A stretch of DNA of 22,731 nucleotides from Nitrososphaerota archaeon (GTDB lineage: Archaea; Thermoproteota; Bathyarchaeia; Bathyarchaeales; Bathycorpusculaceae): positions 1-22,731 of the forward strand of contig JAITBW010000015.1 of NCBI GenBank assembly GCA_031283385.1. The letters are read 5' to 3'. Numbering within the stretch: the stretch's first letter is position 1; every line of letters begins with the position of its first letter. Position numbers and translations under genes: made by a program. A model generated the notes under the pieces. It was not told the DNA's origin, searched no databases, and saw only the letters and a program-made list of their open reading frames with translations. This document shows, piece by piece, positions 1 to 7,146 of the stretch.

Positions 1-52
1 ACATGTTTTGAGAAGAACCACGGGTAATTGTAAACAAATATTTTTACCACAT

Positions 53-70
53 TACAACATTATTGTTGTA
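53..70. repeat. Perfect inverted repeat ahead of small ORF
   Basis: Two 7-bp arms (TACAACA / TGTTGTA) are separated by the 4-bp spacer TTAT. The repeat lies 11 bp before the ATG at 82 and about 10 bp after an AT-rich TATA-like stretch (about 36-43). That position suits an operator over the transcription start. It could also be chance in AT-rich DNA, and no cognate regulator is visible. Confidence 0.4.
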
Positions 71-81
71 TTGTGAGATAT

Positions 82-273
82 ATGAGAGGCGAATTTAAGA
101 AACGCATAGAAGCCATAGGGTTTGATGAGGAAACAAAACAAAAATTATTAGAAATTATAGAAGAAGCAGGAGCGGAATTTCCTTGCAGACTATGCAGCTC
201 TAATGATAACTGTGAAAATTTTCAATGGTACAACAAATGGTTTAGTAACAAAGTAGACAACAACCCATTCTAA
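82..273 (+). CDS. Small hypothetical protein with cysteine cluster (63 aa)
   Basis: This is a short, charged, mostly helical protein. Its first 30 residues are rich in Lys and Glu. A Cys-x2-Cys-x6-Cys cluster follows near residues 35-44, and then an aromatic stretch (FQWYNKWF). Three closely spaced cysteines could bind a metal or form a disulfide, but the fourth ligand of a classical zinc site is not evident. I chose the ATG at 82, although an in-frame GTG lies at 73. The codon use and charged helix look protein-like, but I do not recognise the family. It stands alone: the next gene is about 500 bp downstream and nothing upstream is visible. Confidence 0.5.
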   Translation: MRGEFKKRIEAIGFDEETKQKLLEIIEEAGAEFPCRLCSSNDNCENFQWYNKWFSNKVDNNPF

Positions 274-410
274 AAATGCTGCATCATATTGGATGTATGT
301 AATTATTAATAGAGAAAAAACAGAACACACCAGTATAATTTTAGTTTGGATTACCTACATGTGTTTCAGAGTGCAACTATGACATGGCAGGCTGCCTCAC
401 AACAAATTAT

Positions 411-432
411 TTAGAACGCATTTACGCTCTAA
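411..432. repeat. Imperfect hairpin
   Basis: Arms TTAGAACG (411-418) and CGCTCTAA (425-432) pair with one A-C mismatch around the 6-nt loop CATTTA. No T-run follows on the plus strand, so it is not an obvious terminator. It may be part of a small RNA or may have no function. Confidence 0.25.
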
Positions 433-516
433 AGTAGGTTATACACATTTATTTTGCATCTCAAGCGTATCGTTACGAAAAACTCACAGTAAAATAATCG
501 AGATTTACCTATATCG

Positions 517-540
517 GGCATATTCTTCTATATGCCTTTT
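517..540 (+). terminator. Terminator-like stem-loop with T-tract
   Basis: A perfect 7-bp stem, GGCATAT (517-523) with ATATGCC (530-536), closes a 6-nt loop and is followed by TTTT (537-540). Another T-run follows at about 545-550. It has the shape of an intrinsic terminator for plus-strand transcription. The only visible upstream gene ends about 240 bp earlier, so an unannotated transcript may end here. Confidence 0.4.
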
Positions 541-731
541 AAAGTTTTTTAGATTAGTTTAGTAAACAAAGCACGTTCTTCCGTCAGTCAAAATTAAAAA
601 GCGCAACTATTTTTTTAGAATACCACCATAAGTCAGACAACACAAACCAACAAGTTACAAGACACCTAACAGTCCCACAAAGAGATATACAAGAACAGCT
701 CAAATCATTTAGTTTCAAAAACTGTATTATT

Positions 732-746
732 AAAAACCTTTAAATA
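732..746 (+). promoter_or_regulatory. BRE/TATA promoter of first Kelch gene
   Basis: The A-rich BRE-like stretch AAAAACC (732-738) runs directly into the TATA box TTTAAATA (739-746). The box centre is about 27 bp before the ATG at 770, so the message should be leaderless or almost so. The 18 bases 733-750 are identical to the promoter of the third Kelch gene on the other strand. Confidence 0.75.
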
Positions 747-769
747 AAAAACATAAATAGGAAGTATGT

Positions 770-1921
770 ATGTACAAAGTCTTTTCGTTAATACTGCTTT
801 CTTTCTTAATTTTTGGTTTGTTTACAGCTGTAGCTAGTTCTGTTTCAGCTTCCTCAGAGTTAGTTAAGAATTTTTGGAATACAAAAACGTCAATGTCTCA
901 AACAAGAATTAGTTTTGGGGCTGTGGGAGTGGATGGTTTTGTTTATGCTATTGGTGGCTTTACAAAATCTGGGTATTTAGGGACAAATGAACGGTATGAT
1001 CCTATAGCGAATACTTGGACTACTTTAGCGTCTATGCCTACGCCGAGAAATGACCTTGCTATTGTTGCATGTCAAGATAAAATTTATTGCATAGGCGGCA
1101 TAACCTCTAATGGACAAGGGTGGTTTAGATGTGATGTGACTGAGGTTTATGATACTGTTACGGATAGTTGGAGCAGTAAGGCTTCTCTACCGGTTAATGG
1201 ATCAAACTTGCAGGCACATGTTGTAGATGAAAAAATTTTCGTCATAGCAGGACAGAGATTGTTTATGTATGATTCCACTATTGATTCATGGATCCAAAAA
1301 AATAGTGCTCCTCATGGAGTTATGGTTTCAGCTGTTTCAGATGATAAAATAGTAGCTTTTTATGTAGTTGAATCTCACTATCTTGATGATACCAGTAATG
1401 TGAATGTTTTGATTTATGATGCAAAAACGGATATGTGGAGCGAAGGAAAGACGCAGGAGATAGGTGTTAGTGGTAGTCGTATTGAGGCTGCTGGAGCGAC
1501 ATCGGGTGTTTATGCGCCTAAGGGTATCTATGTTTTAGGTTTAGAGTCCTTTGTCACTACACGAAGTGTGAAGCAGTTTACTTGGTTTTATGATCCTATA
1601 AATGATGTTTGGTCATCGGCCAAAGCTATGTCTATACCTCGTTACTCGTTTAGTGTGGCGGTTGTTGATGATATCTTATATGCCATTGGAGGAAGTGTTC
1701 CTTACACTGGAATAGAGTTTCTAGCTATAAATGAGCGATATGTTCCAATTGATTATCATACTGATCCATCACATGTTACTTCTCCGCTTGTTACGCCTGA
1801 ATCGTCGGGTTCTTCTAAACCGTTTTTAACCTATAATGCTGTTGTCGCGTTAGTAATTCTAACTGTTAGTATTGTTGTAGCATGTTTGTTAGTTTATTTC
1901 AAAAAAAGAAAGCCTGTATAA
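770..1921 (+). CDS. Secreted, membrane-anchored Kelch-repeat beta-propeller protein (paralogue 1)
   Basis: This 383-residue protein starts with a signal peptide: Lys3, then a hydrophobic run to about residue 22, with cleavage probably near the SVSAS segment. Kelch blades follow, with the double-Gly strands YAIGG (59-63), IYCIGG (105-110) and LYAIGG near the C-terminus. The usual downstream Tyr/Trp spacing is seen, as in ERYDP...NTWTTLASMPTPR. A linker leads to one transmembrane helix (about 354-376) and the basic tail FKKRKPV. This predicts an extracellular six-bladed propeller held by a C-terminal anchor, suited to binding glycans or proteins. Catalytic residues are not evident. Three paralogues lie in the window at 8891, 12567 and 21216. 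The ATG at 770 aligns exactly with the Met of the paralogues' signal peptides. The gene is monocistronic, with its own promoter at 732-746. Confidence 0.9.
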   Translation: MYKVFSLILLSFLIFGLFTAVASSVSASSELVKNFWNTKTSMSQTRISFGAVGVDGFVYAIGGFTKSGYLGTNERYDPIANTWTTLASMPTPRNDLAIVACQDKIYCIGGITSNGQGWFRCDVTEVYDTVTDSWSSKASLPVNGSNLQAHVVDEKIFVIAGQRLFMYDSTIDSWIQKNSAPHGVMVSAVSDDKIVAFYVVESHYLDDTSNVNVLIYDAKTDMWSEGKTQEIGVSGSRIEAAGATSGVYAPKGIYVLGLESFVTTRSVKQFTWFYDPINDVWSSAKAMSIPRYSFSVAVVDDILYAIGGSVPYTGIEFLAINERYVPIDYHTDPSHVTSPLVTPESSGSSKPFLTYNAVVALVILTVSIVVACLLVYFKKRKPV

Positions 1922-1983
1922 GTGACCTTGAGGGTGTAGGCAAAACTCTAAAATATTATGTTATAGCATTGTAATTTAAGTCT

Positions 1984-2073
1984 AGGGGAGCTGAGGTGAT
2001 GACTCAGCTGAGAGGATAGCTTAATGGTTATCGACCCAATGAACCTGAACCAGGTAATACTGGCGGAGGGAAA
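1984..2073 (+). promoter_or_regulatory. TPP (THI-box) riboswitch
   Basis: All conserved blocks of the thiamine pyrophosphate aptamer are in order. AGGGGAG lies at 1984-1990. A P3 helix pairs AGCTGAG (1989-1995) with CTCAGCT (2003-2009). Then come CTGAGA (2008-2013), GACCC (2033-2037) for the P2 pairing, ACCTGA (2043-2048), and GGTAATACTGGCGGAGGG (2053-2070). The GGAGG of this last block also sits 10 nt before the thiT ATG at 2080 and is its only ribosome-binding site. Ligand binding that folds this arm should therefore hide the site, giving translational repression by TPP. No separate terminator hairpin fits between the aptamer and the start. TPP riboswitches are known in bacteria, eukaryotes and some archaea (Thermoplasmatales). 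Confidence 0.95.
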
Positions 2074-2079
2074 TAATAA

Positions 2080-2646
2080 ATGAATGTTGCAAATCAAGTT
2101 AAAGTTAAAAGTAATAGTAGTAGTTATAAAGATCCTCGGATTATAGCTGAAGTTGCCGTTTTTACTGCGCTTTCTACAGCATTAAGTATGATTGTACTTT
2201 GGCATATGCCACAAGGTGGCTCAGTTACACTTGCTTCAATGGTGCCTTTGCTGTGGTTAGCATTACGTCGGGGACCAAAGGTTGGGATTTTTGCTGGAGG
2301 TGTCTATGGTTTTGTTCAACTGGCAATTCTACCAGAAGTGTACTATCCAACACAGCTGTTGCTAGATTATCCTTTAGCATTTGGCTGTATAGGCTTAGCA
2401 GGTTTTTTTAAAACGCGTCCAATGTTAGGAACTACGGTTGCGGTTACAGGGAGATTTGTTATGCATATGATTTCGGGAGCCATATTTTTTGCTGAATATG
2501 CCCCGGCGGGGATGAATCCATGGGTTTACTCATCAATTTACAATGGCAGCTATCTACTTGTTGAGTTGGTGATAAGTTGTGCAGTGTTTTTCTGTCTACA
2601 GACAGGTAACGTATTAAAAAGGCACAGTCACGCAGGGGAGATGTAA
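2080..2646 (+). CDS. thiT: Thiamine-specific ECF transporter S component, ThiT
   Basis: This 188-residue, six-helix membrane protein is the substrate-binding subunit of an energy-coupling-factor transporter for thiamine. Family features are visible. MPQGGSVTLASMVPL (43-57) is followed by the basic loop LRRGPKVG. There is also the C-terminal binding segment around RFVMHMISGAIFFAEYAP and NPWVYSSIYNGSYL (146-159). Its length is normal for the family. It lies directly behind the TPP riboswitch and is followed after 1 nt by the AIR-synthase-like gene, so the two form one operon. No ECF ATPase or T subunit is in the window, so the module must be shared and encoded elsewhere. The hydrophilic N-terminal 18 residues are slightly longer than in typical ThiT. 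Confidence 0.92.
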   Translation: MNVANQVKVKSNSSSYKDPRIIAEVAVFTALSTALSMIVLWHMPQGGSVTLASMVPLLWLALRRGPKVGIFAGGVYGFVQLAILPEVYYPTQLLLDYPLAFGCIGLAGFFKTRPMLGTTVAVTGRFVMHMISGAIFFAEYAPAGMNPWVYSSIYNGSYLLVELVISCAVFFCLQTGNVLKRHSHAGEM

Positions 2647-2647
2647 C

Positions 2648-3664
2648 ATGGGGAAATTAGGTAATTCACAGTTGCAAAAGCTTCTTAATTGCATTAGAGC
2701 TAATGATAAAGTAATTGTGCCACCAATGATTGGCTATGATGCGGGAGTTCATCGTTTGGGTGATCAACTTTTAGTGGTTTCAACGGATCCATGTACAGGT
2801 GTTCCATTTGAATGGTTTGGATGGTTTTTAATTAACTATGCAGCATCGGATCTTTCGCTTTTTGGTGCTAAACCTCAATTCTGCACAATAAATCTGTTAG
2901 GACCAAGATCAACTAACCCGGATGTTTTTGAAAAAGTTATGAAACAAACATGTAACGCAGCCGACGAGCAAGATATAGCTATTGTTAGAGGACACACAGG
3001 CATGTATGATAGCCTTAAAGACTTACTAGGAGTTTGCACCATGTATGGAACTGTTACACCAGACAAGCTTATAACGTCAGGAAACGCTAAACCCGGCGAT
3101 TTAATAATGTGCACAAAACCCTTAGGAGTTGAAACTCTAACTAATTTTGCATTGACACATCCAAAAACGGCAACAAAAATTTTTGGTGCACCAAAAGTCA
3201 GAGAATTTGCAGATATGATAAAACTGCAGAGCTGTGCAAAAGAAGCACAACAATTAGCTCAAGCAAACTGTGTCAACGCCATGCATGACGCAACAGAAGG
3301 CGGACTAATAACAGCGTTAAATGAATTATCAGAAGCCTCCAATACAGGTATAACGGTAAACTGGGAAAACATTCCAATCCCAAAAGAAATGACACAGCTA
3401 AAAGAGCACTTTAAGCTTAACGATGAACAAGTACTAGCACTATCCTCAACAGGCACAATTTTAGCAGCAGTCCCGCCAACAAAAAAACAGAAAACTAGAG
3501 AAATCCTAAAACAACAAAACCTCTGTGCATACTTCATAGGCGAGTTTACTGAAGACAAAAATAGAATTTTAAAGAAAAAAGAAAAAGAAAACGCGTTCCC
3601 CTTAACAATTGAAGACGCCTACACAAAAATATTAGAAACTGAAGACAAACAAGCTATTGCTTAA
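2648..3664 (+). CDS. AIR synthase-related (PurM/HypE/ThiL superfamily) protein, probable thiamine-linked kinase
   Basis: This 338-residue protein has the two-domain PurM-like fold. The N-terminal ATP/metal part carries GYDAG (29-33), VVSTDP (43-48) and the Asp-rich helix INYAASDLSLFGAKP. The C-terminal half carries HDATEGGL (213-220), the hallmark shared by HypE and PurM-like enzymes. Superfamily members bind ATP and phosphorylate or activate small molecules. ThiL phosphorylates thiamine monophosphate, PurM makes AIR, and HypE works in hydrogenase maturation. The motif details look closer to HypE-type archaeal proteins than to classical ThiL. However, it is translationally linked to thiT (1-nt gap, GGGAG at 2636-2640) behind a TPP riboswitch, which points to thiamine or thiamine phosphate as substrate. 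The function is therefore inferred from context. Its 3' end overlaps the convergent ligase gene by 11 bp. Confidence 0.8.
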   Translation: MGKLGNSQLQKLLNCIRANDKVIVPPMIGYDAGVHRLGDQLLVVSTDPCTGVPFEWFGWFLINYAASDLSLFGAKPQFCTINLLGPRSTNPDVFEKVMKQTCNAADEQDIAIVRGHTGMYDSLKDLLGVCTMYGTVTPDKLITSGNAKPGDLIMCTKPLGVETLTNFALTHPKTATKIFGAPKVREFADMIKLQSCAKEAQQLAQANCVNAMHDATEGGLITALNELSEASNTGITVNWENIPIPKEMTQLKEHFKLNDEQVLALSSTGTILAAVPPTKKQKTREILKQQNLCAYFIGEFTEDKNRILKKKEKENAFPLTIEDAYTKILETEDKQAIA

Positions 3665-4532
3665 GCTCCGATAGGACAAAATTGACTATTTCCTCAGCAA
3701 TATTTACATCAGCAACCATCTGCAGCCCTTTCCATCCGGGTTGACTATTAACATCAACAATACGAGGACCATCGGGACTTTCTAGTATATCTACACCCGC
3801 TATTTTGCAGCCTACAGCTTTAGCGGATTTTATGGCTAGGTCTTCAAATTCTTTACTGATTTTTTCAGGTATAGGTCGTGCGCCTTTGCTATAGTTAGTT
3901 TTCCATCCTGTGGCTACACGTCGCATGGAGGCAACAACTTGATCGCCTATGACGAAAGCGCGTATGTCAGAAAAGCCATGTTGAACAAATTCTTGCATGT
4001 AAATTACGCCGTGATGAAATGTTATGGCTTTAAAAATTGTGTCAGCTATGTCTATATCATTTACACGTGTTGCTCCTTGGCCACGTGAACCGAAAATGGG
4101 TTTAACTACTATATCTCCGCCGAGTTCATTGAAAGCGGCTAAGGCTTCATTTACGCTTTCAGTTGCTAAAGTGCGAGGTACTGGAACACCGGAGTCTTCT
4201 AGAAGGGCTAAAATATCATATTTATCAACGCAGTGTTCAATAGCGTTTGGCGGATTTATCATATAGAAGCCTTTTCGCTCAAGTTTATAGAGCATATCCA
4301 TACGAAAAACGAGTTCTTCAAGTGAACCGCGTCCTATTGGACGGATTATAAGGGCATCTAGGTCTTCAAGAATATTTGTATCGTTTATTTTAAAATATGG
4401 CTTATATGCTAGTCGGGCTACGAGCTTTGGAAAAGTAAAGCAGGTGTAGGGTATGTTATGGCGGGTTAGGGCTTCTCGTACTTGTGTACTGCTCCATGCC
4501 TCGGGGTTTCGGGTCATTATGCCAAATTTCAA
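3654..4532 (-). CDS. RimK-family alpha-L-glutamate ligase (ATP-grasp; MptN/LysX-like)
   Basis: This 292-residue ATP-grasp enzyme has a typical RimK-family length. Visible elements are the N-terminal strand KFGIMTRN, DKYDIL (103-108) with the first ATP-binding Lys, and VVKPIFGSRGQGA (142-154) with the second Lys and the Gly-rich loop. MQEFV (179-183), DIRAFVIG (189-196) and the metal-ligand end GVDIL...IVDVNSQPGWKG (246-269) follow. Such enzymes join glutamate or another amino acid to an acceptor carboxylate. Archaeal relatives include MptN (tetrahydromethanopterin tail), CofF (F420 tail) and LysX. I cannot fix the acceptor from sequence; a C1-carrier role is plausible. The start is TTG at 4532, because the next ATG (4517) would delete the first beta strand. 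The gene is transcribed against the thiamine operon. Confidence 0.85.
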   Translation of the reverse strand: MKFGIMTRNPEAWSSTQVREALTRHNIPYTCFTFPKLVARLAYKPYFKINDTNILEDLDALIIRPIGRGSLEELVFRMDMLYKLERKGFYMINPPNAIEHCVDKYDILALLEDSGVPVPRTLATESVNEALAAFNELGGDIVVKPIFGSRGQGATRVNDIDIADTIFKAITFHHGVIYMQEFVQHGFSDIRAFVIGDQVVASMRRVATGWKTNYSKGARPIPEKISKEFEDLAIKSAKAVGCKIAGVDILESPDGPRIVDVNSQPGWKGLQMVADVNIAEEIVNFVLSELKQ

Positions 4533-4633
4533 GGTAATCGATCCTGTTTTGTTCTATTCTGTTAGAAAACATGCTGAATAATTAGTTTTTAAATGTTCTG
4601 GGAAAAAGAAAAGATATGAAGCAGTAAAATAGG

Positions 4634-5140
4634 TTAAAGATCATCTTTAGGTTTGAAAAAGAAATGCTGTATACGACTGTTCCTACCCATTAACTCACCT
4701 ATAAACGCACCTACAATTAAACATATGATAAGACTGGGAAACAAAAGAAAGACACGTTCGCCAAACACTGTCTCTATTTTACCTGCCTTAGTTAAAATAA
4801 GCATTATAATAGCCCATATACTAAAGCCTATAACAGAGATGCCTACAAAAAGAAAAGTGCCACGCTTAGAATTAGATAAATTAGAAGGAGTAACCCGAAT
4901 ATACCCTATAAGACCAATTAAAAACACTATAGCAAACATTAAAGCAGCAAGATCAACCAGAGCAAACTCCAACATGTAGCCGACGACTGAAAAAACTGCA
5001 ACAATAACCACAGATAACATTACCCAATAAGATTTCTTTGTAGTTATACTACTACTACGAGTTTCAGACTGAGCAGCCTGCTTTGCCTTCAATTGAGTTT
5101 TAGCTTTAGATTTAGTCTTAGATTTAGATGATTTAGACAT
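4634..5140 (-). CDS. Four-TM membrane protein with Lys/Ser-rich cytoplasmic tail (168 aa)
   Basis: The first 35 residues are almost only Lys, Ser, Thr, Ala and Gln, starting MSKSSKSKTKSKAKTQLKAK. Four hydrophobic helices follow (about 38-58, 63-84, 95-117 and 128-150) and then a basic and acidic C-terminus (HFFFKPKDDL). By the positive-inside rule both ends should be cytoplasmic. No catalytic motif is visible and I do not recognise the family. The basic tail could bind nucleic acid or acidic lipids. A minus-strand TATA-like box at 5163-5170 is centred about 27 bp before the ATG, so a leaderless message is likely. The coiled-coil protein at 11556 carries a similar tail. Confidence 0.7.
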   Translation of the reverse strand: MSKSSKSKTKSKAKTQLKAKQAAQSETRSSSITTKKSYWVMLSVVIVAVFSVVGYMLEFALVDLAALMFAIVFLIGLIGYIRVTPSNLSNSKRGTFLFVGISVIGFSIWAIIMLILTKAGKIETVFGERVFLLFPSLIICLIVGAFIGELMGRNSRIQHFFFKPKDDL

Positions 5141-5456
5141 AAATATGTTCCATCATCAGCACTTATTAACATTTACACAAACACAAAAACTTGACATATA
5201 CACTATTACAAAAAATTTGGAGACCACTTATATTGAAATGATAACGCAGAAGTTTAAACACACAATCAACAAAAAAGAACACAACACACCAAAAAACCAA
5301 AAAAATACTACAAAACAATAACCTAAACTACGAAACAACAATAAACCCCACAACAACAAAACAAACTATCCACCAAGAACACTTCAGATCCAACCATACA
5401 GCCGCACCCACAAATCCAATGCTCGCACAATACTAACAAAGTCTACTTAGACTCTG
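5141..5456. other. G-depleted, A/C-rich intergenic spacer
   Basis: No ORF, RNA gene or repeat family is visible. The plus strand is nearly free of G: I count 3 G in 5281-5400, of which 105 of 120 bases are A or C. At its left edge is the promoter of the membrane protein. At its right edge is a small inverted repeat (AGTCTA at 5440-5445, TAGACT at 5448-5453), just beyond the stop codon of the toxin gene. Confidence 0.5.
5163..5170 (-). promoter_or_regulatory. TATA-like box of membrane-protein gene
   Basis: On the minus strand this reads GTTAATAA. Its centre is about 27 bp upstream of the ATG at 5140, the spacing expected for a leaderless archaeal transcript. No strong BRE is visible. Confidence 0.4.
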
Positions 5457-6245
5457 CTACGTTATTTCCTTTAATACTCGCGATATCTCTTGACTGTCAA
5501 TTCCAAGTATTGTAGCGACTTTGTTGATATCTCCAACAGAGAACCCTTGTACTACTTTTCTCACCTTTTCTTTTGGTGTTATTGCAAATAGTTGTTCTTT
5601 GAGCATGGATATTTTTGTGTCAGAGTGCCATAAGAGAGCATAGATGTCGGCTATGTCTTTGAGTAGTTTGTGTTCTTTGTCTCTTCTGGGGGCGGAGTTG
5701 ACTTTCATAGCTAGCATGACATATGGCTCTGGAATTATGATGTTCTTTCCAAATAACTGTTGGATTTTGTGCATTTTTTCTTGGAAAACCAGCGATAATA
5801 GAGGCTCGTCTATCGGTACAAAACCAAGCAAATTTTTTATTTCAGGGTGGATGCAATCAACAATTGGATCTATATACAACTGAAATATCTGATACAAGGG
5901 AAGCTTGGCGGATTCTTCAGGCATCAACTCTTTTCCCGTGTCTATATCAAAATCCTTGACAAGCCTAAAACTCACAGAGTTAAAACCCATACTTTCAATC
6001 ACTTTAATTGTTGTAGTAAACTCGGAATTTTTCAACTGCTCTTGGCTCCAGTTTATGTCTATGTGAAAACCAAGATCAATATCTCTTGAGCCAATGTATG
6101 TTCTCCCAGTACTTCTTTGGTAGTTTTGATTTACCAGATAGTAAACTGCCCAACCGCCAAGCAGACAAGCGTGACTTTCAAGTTGGTCAAAAATTATCTG
6201 CATTTGTTCTTGTGAGGTTTTTGTCTCAGTTGATTGATATAACAT
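5457..6245 (-). CDS. AbiEii-like nucleotidyltransferase toxin
   Basis: This 262-residue protein has a pol-beta-type nucleotidyltransferase core. It shows LLGGWAVYYL (28-37) followed by GSRDIDLGF (52-60), giving the metal-binding pair Asp55/Asp57. Further on, MLAMKVNSAPRRDKEHKLLKDIADIYAL (178-205) supplies the Lys, Arg and KD..D residues seen in AbiEii/MenT-type toxins. In type IV toxin-antitoxin modules such enzymes transfer nucleotides to tRNA or bind GTP and stop growth. The gene overlaps the upstream winged-helix gene by 20 bp, the usual antitoxin-toxin coupling. The acidic motif is intact, so the enzyme should be active. It could instead be a DUF-type nucleotidyltransferase outside the AbiE family; the two-gene arrangement is the main support for the toxin reading. 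Confidence 0.75.
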   Translation of the reverse strand: MLYQSTETKTSQEQMQIIFDQLESHACLLGGWAVYYLVNQNYQRSTGRTYIGSRDIDLGFHIDINWSQEQLKNSEFTTTIKVIESMGFNSVSFRLVKDFDIDTGKELMPEESAKLPLYQIFQLYIDPIVDCIHPEIKNLLGFVPIDEPLLSLVFQEKMHKIQQLFGKNIIIPEPYVMLAMKVNSAPRRDKEHKLLKDIADIYALLWHSDTKISMLKEQLFAITPKEKVRKVVQGFSVGDINKVATILGIDSQEISRVLKEIT

Positions 6246-6837
6246 GTTGTTCCGCCATCATTTTGTTTATGAGTTTTTCAGCTGCTTCAGTACATACGCC
6301 GCCTTCTTGTAGCAAATCAACGATTAACTGTGGAATACTTACAACCGTTAGGTCTTGACGTTTGAATGCTCCATAGAAGACATGTTCATCTTCTGCTATG
6401 AGAAGTCTTAGGTTACCTTTACCAACTAAACCCTCAGTGGTTAATTCCTTATGCCACTTATCCACATCTTCTCTTTTTACGTATAAGTCGATACGGGAGG
6501 GAAAGAGGTAGTGTTGGACCAGGTTTTCTGCCTGATAAGTAGTGAGAGCATATGGAAGCTTGCTTGCTTGAATTAGGTCTATGGGGTTTTTGTGCATATA
6601 CTCTTTTTTCTGTTCAGGTCTATTTTTTATTTGTAGCCAATAGTTGATGAGCCCCATATAGTTTGTGACTGCGGTATCCTTAGATAGGTTTTGGGTTTGG
6701 AGTTTGTTTAGGAATTCATGTGTCCATGAAAAAGAGGTTTCTGCTATCTTGGACAGTTTATATTTCGTTAGTGTACCGTTTGGTTCCACTAGAAGAGCTC
6801 TAATTATACGTTCTCGGAGTGTCCCTCTTTTTTTCAT
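6226..6837 (-). CDS. Winged-helix AbiEi-like antitoxin and autorepressor
   Basis: In this 203-residue protein residues 5-60 form a winged helix-turn-helix (LRERIIRALLVEPNGTLTKYKLSKIAETSFSWTHEFLNKL pattern). A longer C-terminal domain with alternating strands and helices follows and ends near the toxin start. Known AbiEi antitoxins combine an N-terminal winged helix with a C-terminal domain and repress their own promoter by binding inverted repeats. This gene has the matching layout: it is first in the pair, overlaps the toxin by 20 bp and has a symmetric repeat array over its promoter (6849-6930). The ATG at 6837 is preceded by AAGGCG at a suitable distance. The C-terminal part does not match AbiEi closely by eye, so the assignment rests on architecture and context. 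Confidence 0.7.
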   Translation of the reverse strand: MKKRGTLRERIIRALLVEPNGTLTKYKLSKIAETSFSWTHEFLNKLQTQNLSKDTAVTNYMGLINYWLQIKNRPEQKKEYMHKNPIDLIQASKLPYALTTYQAENLVQHYLFPSRIDLYVKREDVDKWHKELTTEGLVGKGNLRLLIAEDEHVFYGAFKRQDLTVVSIPQLIVDLLQEGGVCTEAAEKLINKMMAEQHVISIN

Positions 6838-7146
6838 GATATTCGCCTTATATATCGGTAAATGTTTTTCTTATAAACCTGTACCGATATATCGGTAACT
6901 CAAGTTATTTAAATACTTTACCGATACATAAAAACGAAAAAGCACAGATTAATACCAACAGAACTCAACATATGTGGACATTGACTATTTACTGCTATTT
7001 TTACAGTTAAATAAATTCAGTTCCATAGTTTACAATCGAGGAGCTATAAAATAGAAAACGAGATAATCAGCAAAATAGTAAAAGAGTATAACAAAATTTA
7101 AACAAAAAATATTGTTTGAAATTAAAAAGAAGAAAAGAGAGTTAAT
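6838..7146. other. 309-bp intergenic region
   Basis: The left third holds the operator and promoter described at 6849-6930. The remainder (about 6931-7146) shows no ORF. On the minus strand a T-rich stretch (about 7122-7142) directly follows the stop codon of the CdvA-like gene and probably terminates it. Nothing else stands out. Confidence 0.5.
6849..6930 (-). promoter_or_regulatory. Promoter and symmetric four-half-site operator of the toxin-antitoxin pair
   Basis: A perfect 16-bp palindrome, TACCGATATATCGGTA, lies at 6882-6897. Two more copies of its half-site flank it: TATCGGTA at 6853-6860 and TACCGATA at 6919-6926. Both outer sites are exactly 33 bp (centre to centre) from the palindrome centre and in mirror orientation. 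The symmetric TATA box TATTTAAATA (6906-6915) lies between the palindrome and the right outer site. This places transcription start at about 6883, inside the palindrome. A dimeric or tetrameric regulator bound here would block TBP/TFB or RNA polymerase. The obvious regulator is the winged-helix protein encoded next. Confidence 0.8.

Larger units (their letters stand above)
274..769. other. 496-bp non-coding stretch
   Basis: No convincing ORF is present. It holds a hairpin with one mismatch (arms 411-418 and 425-432), a terminator-like hairpin at 517-540, and the BRE/TATA promoter of the first Kelch gene at its right end. The stretch between about 340 and 480 is richer in GC-containing words than the rest, so a small RNA cannot be excluded. 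I could not fold it into a known family. Confidence 0.5.

Noticed and set aside
4653..4979. Plus-strand frame of 108 codons opposite the four-TM protein
   Set aside because: It is the complement of a membrane-protein gene whose TM pattern, basic tail and promoter all support the minus strand.
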